This document shows, piece after piece, positions 1 through 8,667 of a stretch of 64,000 nt of DNA. The stretch is from assembly GCA_022447625.1 (NCBI GenBank), contig JAKVAX010000004.1, forward strand, positions 175,488-239,487. The letters are read 5' to 3'. Below the pieces are notes generated by a model. The model saw nothing but the letters and a program-made list of their open reading frames with translations, was not told the DNA's origin and made no database searches. Each line of letters begins with the position of its first letter. Position 1 is the stretch's first letter. The stretch is from Flavobacteriales bacterium (lineage in GTDB: Bacteria; Bacteroidota; Bacteroidia; Flavobacteriales_D; Sanyastnellaceae). The position numbers and the translations under genes are program-made.

Positions 1-151
1 TGAGGGAGAAGAGGTAGATGTACATTTCATACATCTTGTCGAATGAGAAGAACAACGCTTCTTGCGACTTCTTCACATCTCCTTCGCCTTCGGTGTAATG
101 GGCGTACAATGCCTGCATCACTTTGATGCGAATATGCCTGCGGTTTAGCAT
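1..151 (-). CDS. nusB: Transcription antitermination factor NusB, N-terminal fragment
   Basis: The reverse strand from an ATG at 151 reads through to the window edge with no stop. The peptide starts MLNRRHIRIKVMQALYA and continues with a short acidic stretch and an aromatic-rich helix. That opening is typical of Bacteroidota NusB, which forms the NusB-NusE complex on boxA RNA during rRNA antitermination. Only about 50 residues are visible, so the RNA-binding core cannot be checked. The next gene on the same strand (leucine-type dehydrogenase) starts upstream at 1283 and ends at 174, so nusB follows it by 22 bp and may be co-transcribed. Confidence 0.8.
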   Translation of the reverse strand, partial: MLNRRHIRIKVMQALYAHYTEGEGDVKKSQEALFFSFDKMYEMYIYLFSL

Positions 152-173
152 GGGTGGTTGAGCTTAAGTTTTA

Positions 174-1283
174 TTAGTAGGTCAGCTTCACTTTTCCAAT
201 CGCCTTGACTCTAGCTTCCGCTAGTTCATTCGCTGCTTGGTAACTTGGAATACCAAGGTCAGCAGAGCGTTTGAAGATTTCAAGTGTTGTGTTATAAATT
301 TCTTCAGTTTGAGAGAGGGCAGCTTCGCGGTTGTATCCAATAACTTCCCAGTAACAGTTGATGATACCGCCAGCATTTACTAGATAATCAGGTGCATAGA
401 GGATACCACGCTCACGAACAATTTGTCCGTGCCTTGTTTCATTGGCTAGCTGGTTGTTTGCTGCTCCGCAGATAATAGTACAGTTCAAACGTTCTAGCGT
501 TTCATCGTTCACAGTCGCTCCCAGTGCACAAGGTGCGTAGATGTCCATATCAACGTCGTAAATTTCATTAGGTGCTACGGCCGAAACTCCAAATTTCTCT
601 ACGAGTTTCTGGATAGAAGGCTGATGGATGTCAGTGATAGTTACGATAGCCTTTTCACTCACCAAGTGTTCTACGAGGTATGCACCTACGTGCCCTACAC
701 CTTGCACTGCGACTTTCTTCCCCTCTAAGCTCTTGCTGCCCCAACGTTGCTTGGCTGCAGCTTTCATGCCCATGTACACACCATAAGCCGTTACAGGAGA
801 AGGATCACCTGAACCCCCCATATATTCTGGAAGACCGGCAACGTGCTCTGTTTCCAAAGCAACATACTCCATGTCTTTCGTTGTAATACCGACGTCTTCA
901 GCCGTGATGTACTTACCACCGAGGCTATTGACGAATTTTCCGAAGCGACGAAATAGTGCTTCTGATTTTTGAGTTCGGCTATCGCCGATGATCACGGCTT
1001 TTCCACCACCAAGATTCAGGCCGGCTAACGCAGACTTATATGTCATACCACGGCTCAAACGCAACACGTCTTTCAAGGCATCCGCTTCAGAGGCGTAATT
1101 CCACATACGAGTGCCTCCAAGGCTTGGGCCTAAGGTTGTATTATGTACTGCGATAATTGCTTTTAATCCTGTTGCCTGATCTTGGCAGAAGAGCACTTGC
1201 TCGTGATCATAAGTTGACATCTGTTCGATGACAGCTGCGGTTGCATTTAATGTTGCCGCTTCATTTGAATTCACTTCGATCAT
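174..1283 (-). CDS. Glu/Leu/Phe/Val dehydrogenase family protein (leucine dehydrogenase type)
   Basis: This 369-residue NAD-dependent amino acid dehydrogenase probably deaminates branched-chain amino acids to 2-oxo acids in the cytoplasm. Visible are the substrate-domain motif GGTRMW (about residues 56-61) and the two-lysine active-site segment YKSALAGLNLGGGK (K83 and K95), matching the binding and catalytic lysines of leucine dehydrogenases. A Rossmann motif GVGHVG lies near residue 195. Length fits the leucine/phenylalanine/valine branch (about 360-370 residues) and not the longer glutamate dehydrogenases. The N-terminus is about 15 residues longer than in Bacillus enzymes. Substrate preference cannot be read from sequence alone. 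Confidence 0.88.
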   Translation of the reverse strand: MIEVNSNEAATLNATAAVIEQMSTYDHEQVLFCQDQATGLKAIIAVHNTTLGPSLGGTRMWNYASEADALKDVLRLSRGMTYKSALAGLNLGGGKAVIIGDSRTQKSEALFRRFGKFVNSLGGKYITAEDVGITTKDMEYVALETEHVAGLPEYMGGSGDPSPVTAYGVYMGMKAAAKQRWGSKSLEGKKVAVQGVGHVGAYLVEHLVSEKAIVTITDIHQPSIQKLVEKFGVSAVAPNEIYDVDMDIYAPCALGATVNDETLERLNCTIICGAANNQLANETRHGQIVRERGILYAPDYLVNAGGIINCYWEVIGYNREAALSQTEEIYNTTLEIFKRSADLGIPSYQAANELAEARVKAIGKVKLTY

Positions 1284-1431
1284 TTCCTTGCAGATTTGTG
1301 GTCACGTTTACCACGCGAAGGCAAAATTACAGCTTTTAATGAGGTGGACACAACACTAGCGATAAAGAGTTGTTATAATTTCTACTAATATTCTCCATTT
1401 CAATGGGCTGAATAATGAATGCCTCGCAAAC

Positions 1432-2445
1432 ATGGACTACTTTTGCCCTATGTGTCGGAACCTCAATATCCTCGTGCTTTTCAGCCTGGCAACACTCTTC
1501 TTTCTAGCTTCTTGTGAGAAAGAAATTGAAGTAGACCTTCCTGCGGCTACACCACGTATGGTCGTAGAAGGCAGCATAGAGCAAGGACAGCCACCTATTG
1601 TATTCCTGACGATGAGTCAAGCTTACTTTGATCCCATTGACCTCAATGCATATCAAGAGTTAATCGTACGCGATGCTGATGTTTATGTAACGTCGAACGG
1701 AAATCAAGTGCAGCTTGATCTGATTTGCTCCAGTGATGTCCCTGAAGAGCTTCTACCGGCCGTGTCTGAGTTGACCGGTTTTACAGAAGAAGAGCTAGCA
1801 CTGATTGACATTTGTTTGTACTCGACCATTGACGAATCCATCTGGGGAGTTCCTGGGAATACCTACGATTTACGTATTGAACGTGGAGAACATTTGTTGT
1901 CCTCACGAACGAAAATCAACACACCGATTGCCCTTGATAGCACTTGGTTTCGAATCCCGGGGAATCCTGATCCGGATGACTCTCTAGGTTTTGCCTTTGC
2001 CATCCTAACTGACCCTGATACCCTAGGGAATGCCTATCGTTGGTTTGCTCGTCGTGTCAATACCTACCCAGATTGGTCTGAAAATGCAGGTGAAGTCAAA
2101 GACGCCAATTACATTGCCCCATTGGGTAGTGCAACTGACGATGCCTTCTTTAACGGCTTGAGTTTTGAGTTCGGTTACTTCCGTGGAACTGCTCCTGGTT
2201 CGAACAAAGAGGACGACTCCAACTCCGAGGCAGGATATTTCAAAGTGGGAGATACCATTGCTATCCGTGGCGCCGTTATTGATCGTGGAGCATTGGATTA
2301 TATCATCAGCTTTGAAGATCAAGTTGCTACCCAGGGATCACCGTTTGCTTCACCAGCAAACATTCGGACAAACATCGAAGGAGGTTTGGGTGCTTGGATT
2401 GGCTACGGAACTTCTTACGATACGATCATTTGCGCTGCGCCTTGA
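1432..2445 (+). CDS. DUF4249-type lipoprotein
   Basis: A secreted lipoprotein of up to 337 residues. The signal segment ends in the lipobox LASC followed by EKEIEVDLP, as in the Bacteroidota DUF4249 family, whose members usually sit beside TonB-dependent receptors. No receptor is adjacent here. Two in-frame starts are possible, 1432 and 1450. The second gives the more usual short lipoprotein signal. The function of the family is not established; outer-membrane or periplasmic location is inferred from the lipobox. The next gene starts 45 bp downstream on the same strand, so the two may form a unit. Confidence 0.7.
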   Translation: MDYFCPMCRNLNILVLFSLATLFFLASCEKEIEVDLPAATPRMVVEGSIEQGQPPIVFLTMSQAYFDPIDLNAYQELIVRDADVYVTSNGNQVQLDLICSSDVPEELLPAVSELTGFTEEELALIDICLYSTIDESIWGVPGNTYDLRIERGEHLLSSRTKINTPIALDSTWFRIPGNPDPDDSLGFAFAILTDPDTLGNAYRWFARRVNTYPDWSENAGEVKDANYIAPLGSATDDAFFNGLSFEFGYFRGTAPGSNKEDDSNSEAGYFKVGDTIAIRGAVIDRGALDYIISFEDQVATQGSPFASPANIRTNIEGGLGAWIGYGTSYDTIICAAP

Positions 2446-2490
2446 TAGCGCCGGAATTATTTTCCACCTTGTCACTGATAATACACCTTT

Positions 2491-4113
2491 ATGAAGATCG
2501 CTTCACCATTTCTCATGGCGGTACTTTTCGCCATCACCCCGTATTTCATTGGGGCTCAAACCAATGTTAATAGCAAGATCGATGAAGTTACTGTTTACCT
2601 TGAGGGAGCAGTAGTGGAACGTTCAGGAACTGTCAACCTGAAGGCTGGTCCTAACGAGCTTCGCTTTAGCGGAATCACACAATACATCTATCCAAATAGC
2701 TTGCAGGCTGCGGGAGGAGACAACTACGTTATCACTAGCGTAAGCTTTCAGATTGACCGAGATGCGCAGGCGCAGTACCCAGCAAATATAGAAGCGAAGC
2801 GCGATAGTTTGGATGATGCTCAATTTGATCAACGCGCAAAGGCTGCGTTGCGTGAGACTTTCCACGAGGAGTTGATGCTACTTCAGCAAAACCGATCAAT
2901 CAACGGCAATCAAAACGTGTTGCTGGTAGAAGACATTGAAGAGATGGCTGATTTCTACCGCGAACGCATCAAAGAGATCAAATACAAGATTCTCGAGTTA
3001 GAAGATGAAGAGCAGGACTTGGTGATGCTGATTTCCCGCCTCCAACGCGAACTTCAAGACTTTAATGCGAATCGTCCACGGAATGTGGGGGAGATTATCG
3101 TGAAACTGGATGCTAAAAAAGCTGGAAGTGTCAAGCTAGAGGTGAGTTACTACGTCACACAAGCAGGTTGGGTTCCAACGTATGATTTGCGCTCAAAGAA
3201 CACAGATTCACCGGTTGAGCTGACCTTCAGAGCTAAAGTTCGTCAAAGCACAGACAATGATTGGGATAATGTCAAGCTGAACCTTTCAAGCGGTAATCCA
3301 AGCATTGGTGGTAATCCGCCAGCGTTGAGTCCTTGGTACTTATACTTGCAGGAAGCATACGGACAAGGAAGGAACAGAATGTCTAAAAGAAACGGGTATT
3401 ACATGGGGAATGGAGCAGATGAGTATTCAGAGGATAAGTATAAGGAGGAAATCTCTAGTACTTATGCCAGTGAGTTAGGAAATATGGCCATGGTCAACGA
3501 ACGATTGATTTCTACTGAATTCAACTTGACGGTTCCGTACGACATTCCAAGCTCGAATCAGTTCCAAGAAGTGCAAATGCAAACCATATCATTGAGCGCC
3601 GATTACCGCCATTTCGCCGTTCCTAAACTGAACACAGATGCCTACCTCACAGCTGATGTTGTGAATTGGCAACAGTATAGCCTTTTACCCGGAGAAGCTT
3701 CCATTTATTTTGAGGGTGACTATGTAGGTACTTCTTACATTGACCCGTATCAAACAACGGATACTTTGCAGCTTTCAATGGGAAGAGACCCAGGTGTGAT
3801 CATCGACCATGAACAGATCAAAGAGTTCTGCAAGACCTCTACTTTCGGAGGAAGGAAAACAACCACAAAGGCGCATAAAATCACGGTGATGAACACGCGT
3901 CCGACACCAGTAACTCTTCGCTTAGAAGATCAATTACCACTCACCACAGACGAGGACATCACCATCGAAGCCACAGAGCTTTCAGGTGGCCAGCACGACC
4001 TAGAAACAGGTAAAGTAACATGGGACCTTGAATTAGCGCCAGGAGAGAGCAAAGAGATTATCATTTCGTTCACGGTGAAATATCCTAGAAAGAAGCCGAT
4101 TGCGAACCTCTGA
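2491..4113 (+). CDS. MuiA-like protein (DUF4140/DUF4139), secreted
   Basis: A 540-residue protein with a signal peptide (about residues 1-22, ending IGAQ). The N-terminal DUF4140-like segment begins with the typical DEVTVYLEGAVVERSG. A charged probable coiled coil follows (about 150-205), then a beta-rich DUF4139-like region opening with VSYYVTQAGWVPTYDLRS. This is the layout of the mucoidy-inhibitor MuiA family. The biochemical role is unknown; the family name comes from an effect on capsule in other bacteria. The C-terminus PGESKEIIISFTVKYPRKK closes the DUF4139 domain, so the protein looks complete. A strong terminator hairpin lies about 55 bp after the stop. Confidence 0.78.
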   Translation: MKIASPFLMAVLFAITPYFIGAQTNVNSKIDEVTVYLEGAVVERSGTVNLKAGPNELRFSGITQYIYPNSLQAAGGDNYVITSVSFQIDRDAQAQYPANIEAKRDSLDDAQFDQRAKAALRETFHEELMLLQQNRSINGNQNVLLVEDIEEMADFYRERIKEIKYKILELEDEEQDLVMLISRLQRELQDFNANRPRNVGEIIVKLDAKKAGSVKLEVSYYVTQAGWVPTYDLRSKNTDSPVELTFRAKVRQSTDNDWDNVKLNLSSGNPSIGGNPPALSPWYLYLQEAYGQGRNRMSKRNGYYMGNGADEYSEDKYKEEISSTYASELGNMAMVNERLISTEFNLTVPYDIPSSNQFQEVQMQTISLSADYRHFAVPKLNTDAYLTADVVNWQQYSLLPGEASIYFEGDYVGTSYIDPYQTTDTLQLSMGRDPGVIIDHEQIKEFCKTSTFGGRKTTTKAHKITVMNTRPTPVTLRLEDQLPLTTDEDITIEATELSGGQHDLETGKVTWDLELAPGESKEIIISFTVKYPRKKPIANL

Positions 4114-4114
4114 T

Positions 4115-4130
4115 CGGCGTCCGGCGTCCG
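4115..4130. repeat. Two-copy 7-bp tandem (CGGCGTC)
   Basis: Two perfect CGGCGTC units plus a partial third lie directly after the MuiA stop codon. Related GC-rich words (TCCGGCATCCG near 4198, CCGGACGCCGG near 4409) flank the same intergenic region. Confidence 0.5.
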
Positions 4131-4167
4131 ATTGTTGACGCTTGGATGAAGATTGAATTATGAATTG

Positions 4168-4196
4168 AGCCTCCGCAGTTTGTGGGGGCTTTTTTT
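4168..4196 (+). terminator. Rho-independent terminator after the MuiA-like gene
   Basis: A 10-bp stem (AGCCTCCGCA paired with TGTGGGGGCT, with G-T wobbles) and a GTTT loop are followed directly by seven T residues. Position and orientation fit the end of the plus-strand transcript. Confidence 0.85.
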
Positions 4197-4217
4197 ATCC
4201 GGCATCCGTTTCTTTTG

Positions 4218-4249
4218 GGCGAAAGGGCTAAATGGCGAAATGGTGAAAT
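4218..4249. repeat. Degenerate 8-bp tandem repeat, four units
   Basis: Four consecutive octamers read GGCGAAAG, GGCTAAAT, GGCGAAAT and GGTGAAAT. They lie in the 311-bp convergent intergenic region 4114-4424, which otherwise holds the two terminators and no supportable gene. Confidence 0.6.
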
Positions 4250-4350
4250 GTGACTTCTGTTCCATAGATGTTTGATTAAGTGAGTTTTGATTGACTTTCA
4301 TTGGCTGACTTTTGAGACAGAAATACCTTTTCCGCAATCCGCATTCCTTG

Positions 4351-4380
4351 GAAAAAAGAAAACCCCGCATAACGCGAGGT
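4351..4380 (-). terminator. Rho-independent terminator for the PDZ gene
   Basis: Read on the minus strand, a 7-bp stem (ACCTCGC with GCGGGGT, loop GTTAT) is followed by TTTTCTTTTTT. It lies about 45 bp beyond the stop codon of the minus-strand PDZ gene. Confidence 0.8.
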
Positions 4381-4424
4381 CTTCCTTCAAAAATTGCATG
4401 ATTAATCCGGACGCCGGAAAAGGA

Positions 4425-5993
4425 TCAACTCCCTTTAACCAATTTCTTGCTGTATGTCTTATCTGCTTGCATTAGCTGCATGTAATATACGCCATCAGCT
4501 TGATCAGATAGGTCAAGCACATTGCGGTATTGACCATCAAAGTCATTAATTTGCTCATCGTATACTAAGCTTCCCATTTGATCGTAGATCATAACACGCA
4601 CGGGGTCATCTGCAGGCAGTGTGAACTGCAGTGCAAACTGTCCGCTGCTTGGGTTAGGGAAGAATGAGATGTTGCTCATGTCGAGGTCATTCGCATTGCG
4701 AAGCTTTGTATCAGCGTTTTCGTTAACGATGGCCATATCGTCCTCGGTTACGTTGTCAATTTCTAGACGGATGCTCACCTCAGAATCTACTTCGAATCCG
4801 TCAGGACGCCCCAGAGCTAATGACAGCTTATCTAAACCTTGCATCAATTCGTTTAGTCCTTGACCCATCTCATCCATGCCTTCTAGGCTTTCCATAAGAC
4901 CATCCAGTCCTTCACCTAGGTCGTCAAGGTGAATTTCCATATCGTAAAGCTGTCCGCCAAGCTCGTCTAACCCTTGAAGGTTAGGAACGACCATCAGTCC
5001 TTCATAGTTATGGTACGCACGTGAGCCGATTTCAGTGGTGGTTGTCATGGTATTCTGTCCACGACGGTATTCGATGGTTACCTGATCACCCGGTGATGTT
5101 CCGCGGATCGCTGTAACAAGCTCATCCCAATTACGAACGAGGTCTCCATTGAAACGCTTGATAAGGTCACCAGCTTCTAGGCCTGCTGTTTCAGCAGATG
5201 AACCTTCGATCACCGATCCTAGCATTACACCAGCATCTGGTCCGCATCCTCCAGGAGTAACTCCTAGGAATGAACGTTCCTCCATGTCTTCACTCTTGAA
5301 GAAGTCTTCTTCGCTGTACTTGTCAGGGTAGAGGTTATCAAGGTTGATTTCGAAGTCTCCGCCATTAAAGTCAAATGACTCACCTGACCATGGGAAGCCG
5401 GTTTCTTCGACTGGACGCTCACCGAAAGTCACTTTTGTTTTTTCATCGTTTCCATCACGGTTGTACTTGATGGTTACTTTTTCATCTGGTTTGTGTGCTT
5501 TGATCGCCTCAACCAACTCGTCGTAGCTGTTGACGTCGTATTTGCCCACTTTCGTGATGATGTCACCTTCTTGAAGGTCACTTTCAGATGCCGCTGTGTC
5601 ATCGATGATTCCTGAAACACGCGCTCCACGGGTACCATCTGGTCCGTTTGCTGTGTATACATAAACACCCAGGAATGCCCGTCCAGAGCTTCTTTCAGGG
5701 TAGAAGCTAAGGTCGTAGTTCTGCTCTTCACCGTTTTGATTCAGTTTACGAACAGTAATTTCGAAGGCCTGTCCTTCTTCAAGGTTTCCGAATTCATCAA
5801 GGATGTCGAGTTCTTTGAGAATAGCCTCAATGTCATCACCATTCTGAAGGTTGATCTCTTTCTCGAGTTCTTCAACCTCGCCGTTGGATTCTTTCTTGAT
5901 CTTAACGGTGGCTTTGTCTTGTGCTTGAGAGAAACTAACCGCGAAAACAGCTAGCAGCACAAACAGGGCTTTAAGGAGATTTTGGTACCGCAT
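4425..5993 (-). CDS. Secreted double-PDZ protein with T9SS type A sorting domain
   Basis: A 522-residue protein with a cleavable signal (MRYQNLLKALFVLLAVFAVSFSQAQ). Two PDZ domains follow at about residues 130-195 and 240-320, both with the GxxAGLxxGD-like carboxylate-binding neighbourhood (for example SAETAGLEAGDLIKRFNG). A Leu/Met-rich acidic stretch (about 340-400) repeats short LDELG/MEGMDEMG-like units. The last 80 residues (SFFPNPSSGQFALQF to YSKKLVKGS) form a T9SS type A C-terminal domain. No protease domain is present, so this is likely a surface or secreted binding protein, not an HtrA protease. The gene is monocistronic, with its own terminator. Confidence 0.82.
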   Translation of the reverse strand: MRYQNLLKALFVLLAVFAVSFSQAQDKATVKIKKESNGEVEELEKEINLQNGDDIEAILKELDILDEFGNLEEGQAFEITVRKLNQNGEEQNYDLSFYPERSSGRAFLGVYVYTANGPDGTRGARVSGIIDDTAASESDLQEGDIITKVGKYDVNSYDELVEAIKAHKPDEKVTIKYNRDGNDEKTKVTFGERPVEETGFPWSGESFDFNGGDFEINLDNLYPDKYSEEDFFKSEDMEERSFLGVTPGGCGPDAGVMLGSVIEGSSAETAGLEAGDLIKRFNGDLVRNWDELVTAIRGTSPGDQVTIEYRRGQNTMTTTTEIGSRAYHNYEGLMVVPNLQGLDELGGQLYDMEIHLDDLGEGLDGLMESLEGMDEMGQGLNELMQGLDKLSLALGRPDGFEVDSEVSIRLEIDNVTEDDMAIVNENADTKLRNANDLDMSNISFFPNPSSGQFALQFTLPADDPVRVMIYDQMGSLVYDEQINDFDGQYRNVLDLSDQADGVYYMQLMQADKTYSKKLVKGS

Positions 5994-6073
5994 GTTATTG
6001 ATTTTGATTCATTTCAAATCTAAACCCAATGAACGTGAGCGGGTGTTAATGCTTCGCAAGAAATGTTAATGCA

Positions 6074-7246
6074 TCATTCTTCACGGAAGAAGTCAATGTA
6101 CTTCTTATCAATAAGATGCACCTCTTTATAATAGTAGTGTATGATCTCGCTAGCGCGGAATCCGGAACGTGCCATGCGCATGGCGCCCTCTTGACAAAGG
6201 CCCACTCCGTGGCCAAATCCTACACCAGTGAAATTGACGAATTCCTCATCCTCATCAATCACGAAAAAGGCCGAACGAAGTCCCATGTCTCTTCTGATGG
6301 TGGTCATTCGGAGATTTCGAAGGCTGTCAGAGAAGTACCGTGTACGCTCTGTTGGGTAGAATGCCATCACGAGACTATCAGAGGCTTCATCAAAGTCAAA
6401 ATCTTCATGGGAGCGCAGGTAATTCAGCCATTTCTCCTTTGGAATTTGCTTCTCCCAGTTGCTATGTGGCATGACAAGGCAAAAGGTATCAGGTCTCCCC
6501 ACCAAATAGGGAAGAGGCTTACTCCAGACGTATTCAGAATTCAAGGTGTGTCCGCCACAATTCGAGTGGAATGCAGCTGTAATCAAGTTGATATCAGAAT
6601 CGACTAAGACTTGATCTTTCGTGTCCCAAGTAGCAATCGGAATACGGTATTCATAACGTGCAATCCCATGGTAGGCCTGACAATGCACTTGATCACATAC
6701 GTTAAAGCCTTCGTTAATATGACGGTCTTTATTGGCGAGAGCGTACGTGCGTGCTATGATTGCTTGCACTTTATAATACTCAAGTTCTTGCTTTGCACCT
6801 GATTCGGCTTCAGTCACCCCAGCCACATAACGCTCAACAGAAGCTTCGTTCACAAGAAATAAGCGCCCCTTTAAAGCGCGTACAATAAGATTGTCTGGAT
6901 ATACATAGTTCGATTTCTTCTTAGAAGCCTGGGTAGCCGATAATCTGAACTTACTTTCCCATTCCTGAGATTGAATGATCAAGCGCTGATAGTTCCCAAT
7001 AACTTTGCCCTGATGCTTGAGGGTAACGAGACTTCCTTGAGCGGTGAGCTCTATTTGTGAAGCAGCGGGAAGGTCTAGAACTTGTTTGTCATTATAGGTA
7101 ACCACATAACTTCCTTCGGTAATAAACACCTGAGCATTCAAGTGTGGATCTCCACCATTAATACCTACCCGAAGTTGATCCTGAGCGATGGTGTTGTAAA
7201 AGCATAAAGTGCTTATTGCCAGAAGTATGTGATGGAGTATCTTCAC
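6074..7246 (-). CDS. SpoIID/LytB-domain protein
   Basis: A 390-residue protein with an N-terminal signal (about residues 1-21). The central part carries SpoIID-family hallmarks: VEAESGAKQELEYYKVQAIIARTYAL, then a late FTGVGFGHGVGLCQEGAMRMA block close to the catalytic region of SpoIID lytic transglycosylases. SpoIID cleaves denuded peptidoglycan glycan strands in sporulating Firmicutes. Bacteroidota homologues do not sporulate, and a role in cell-wall remodelling is inferred. It is the last gene of the likely surE / membrane protein / lpxB / SpoIID operon, starting 7 bp after lpxB. A copy of the 13-bp motif (6148-6160) is embedded in its C-terminal coding region. Confidence 0.8.
   Translation of the reverse strand: MKILHHILLAISTLCFYNTIAQDQLRVGINGGDPHLNAQVFITEGSYVVTYNDKQVLDLPAASQIELTAQGSLVTLKHQGKVIGNYQRLIIQSQEWESKFRLSATQASKKKSNYVYPDNLIVRALKGRLFLVNEASVERYVAGVTEAESGAKQELEYYKVQAIIARTYALANKDRHINEGFNVCDQVHCQAYHGIARYEYRIPIATWDTKDQVLVDSDINLITAAFHSNCGGHTLNSEYVWSKPLPYLVGRPDTFCLVMPHSNWEKQIPKEKWLNYLRSHEDFDFDEASDSLVMAFYPTERTRYFSDSLRNLRMTTIRRDMGLRSAFFVIDEDEEFVNFTGVGFGHGVGLCQEGAMRMARSGFRASEIIHYYYKEVHLIDKKYIDFFREE
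6148..6160 (+). repeat. 13-bp iterated motif, exact copy
   Basis: CGCTAGCGCGGAA inside the SpoIID-like gene. On that gene's coding strand the complement encodes F-R-A-S. Confidence 0.85.
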
Positions 7247-7253
7247 TAAAGAT

Positions 7254-8369
7254 TTAATTCTGAATTTTATTCTTCAGATCATCAACGATAATGGTTGCGG
7301 CGTTACCAGAAGCACCGCCGCCTCCCAGTTTTTCTTTCAATTGAGCGTAGCCTTTTAGTAGCTCTTGCCGCTTTCCTTTCGGGTCGAGAAGTGAGCTTAA
7401 CTCTTCCGAAATACGATCTGTGTTCATCTCTCCTTGAATCAATTCACGTACCACTTCTTTGTCCATGATCAGGTTGACGAGCGAGATGTACTTGATCTTT
7501 ACCAATCGTTTCGCGATTTGATATGAGATACTGCTCCCTTTGTAGCAAACAGCTTGAGGCATGTCATGCAAAGCGGCTTCTAACGTGGCTGTTCCGGAAG
7601 TCACGAGTCCAGCTTTCGCCTTCTGAAAGAGGGCATAGGTCTCACCAAAAACGATATTGAATTCTGAGATTGACTTAAACTGCTCGTAGAAATGTGGAGA
7701 TTGGCCAGGGGCACCGGCAACTACGAATTCATATTCAGGGAAGCGTTTGGCCACTTCTAGCATCACAGGCAACATCGTACTAATCTCTTGCTTGCGGCTT
7801 CCAGGAAGCAATGCAATAATTTCTTTTCCAGAAGTTTCGATCGAAAGATTTGTGTTATGTTCCTCTTTCCCGATGACGTCTAAGAGTGGATGTCCGACAA
7901 AGTCTACTTCCATCCCGTGGCCTTTGTAGAAGTCTTTTTCAAAAGGGAGAATCGTCAGCATACGTGTTACGTCTTGCTTGATTCGTTTCACTCGCCCTTC
8001 CTTCCAAGCCCATACTTGAGGTGAGATGTAGTAGTATACCGGGATACCTTGTTCTCTGCAGAAAGTGGCGATGCGCAGATTAAAACCTGGGTAGTCAACC
8101 AAAATCACGGCATCTGGAGCATATTCCAGAATGTCTGCCTTACAGAGTTTGATGTTGCCAAGAATGGTTCGAATGTTCATGAGGACTTCAATGAAGCCCA
8201 TGAATGCTAGGTCTTTATAGTGTTTTACGAGTGTAGCGCCTTGTTCTTCCATGAGGTCACCGCCCCAAGCACGAAAGGAAGGAGAGCCATCGCGTTCGCC
8301 GATAGCCTTCATCAAATTTGAAGCATGTAAATCTCCTGAAGCCTCTCCGGCAATGACATAGTATTTCAC
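7254..8369 (-). CDS. lpxB: Lipid-A-disaccharide synthase
   Basis: A 371-residue GT19-family glycosyltransferase that joins UDP-2,3-diacylglucosamine and 2,3-diacylglucosamine 1-phosphate to form the lipid A disaccharide at the inner membrane. Visible family signatures are the start YYVIAGEASGDLHASNLM, then GGDLMEEQG, ILVDYPGFNLRIA, YYISPQVWAWKEGRVK, VGHPLLD, LLPGSRKQEI and VTSGTATLEAAL. Length is normal for the family. It starts 1 bp after the small membrane-protein gene and ends 7 bp before the SpoIID-like gene, so transcription from the surE side is likely. It shows that the organism makes lipid A. Confidence 0.95.
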   Translation of the reverse strand: MKYYVIAGEASGDLHASNLMKAIGERDGSPSFRAWGGDLMEEQGATLVKHYKDLAFMGFIEVLMNIRTILGNIKLCKADILEYAPDAVILVDYPGFNLRIATFCREQGIPVYYYISPQVWAWKEGRVKRIKQDVTRMLTILPFEKDFYKGHGMEVDFVGHPLLDVIGKEEHNTNLSIETSGKEIIALLPGSRKQEISTMLPVMLEVAKRFPEYEFVVAGAPGQSPHFYEQFKSISEFNIVFGETYALFQKAKAGLVTSGTATLEAALHDMPQAVCYKGSSISYQIAKRLVKIKYISLVNLIMDKEVVRELIQGEMNTDRISEELSSLLDPKGKRQELLKGYAQLKEKLGGGGASGNAATIIVDDLKNKIQN

Positions 8370-8370
8370 C

Positions 8371-8667
8371 TCAGTAAAAATAGATTACAACCGGCACCGA
8401 AAGTATCACAATTCCTAACACGCCGCGGCAAAAGTTATACCACTGGAAACGCATGAATAGTGCAAAAAGGAAGATATCGAACAACACACTTACGGTAATG
8501 ATCTTGTCTGTAAAGAAGCCGGAACCAATGAAGACATCGTTGATGAAGTAGCTCAGCTCTTGGGAGTAGTACACCGACCAAAAGGTGGCATACATGAAGA
8601 AGCCTATGACAGCTCCAAGTACACCGGCAATGGCACCGATCCAGAGTTTATCGAATCGTTCTTTCAT
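8371..8667 (-). CDS. Small membrane protein, unknown function
   Basis: 98 residues with three hydrophobic segments (about 12-32, 54-74 and 82-98) and few charged residues between them. No enzymatic motif is visible. Its ATG overlaps the surE stop codon by 4 bp, and its stop lies 1 bp before lpxB, so translational coupling in the surE-lpxB operon is likely. Such small proteins are often found between surE and lpxB in Flavobacteriia, but I cannot assign a role; a part in envelope biogenesis is only suggested by the neighbours. Confidence 0.75.
   Translation of the reverse strand: MKERFDKLWIGAIAGVLGAVIGFFMYATFWSVYYSQELSYFINDVFIGSGFFTDKIITVSVLFDIFLFALFMRFQWYNFCRGVLGIVILSVPVVIYFY

Noticed and set aside
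1438..1446. TACTTTTGC match to the Bacteroidota -7 element
   Set aside because: It lies inside the first codons of the DUF4249 gene and has no -33 TTTG at the right spacing, so I could not use it to fix the start.
2443..2457. TGATAGCGCCGGAA after the DUF4249 stop as a possible motif copy
   Set aside because: It needs both an insertion and mismatches; too weak to count.
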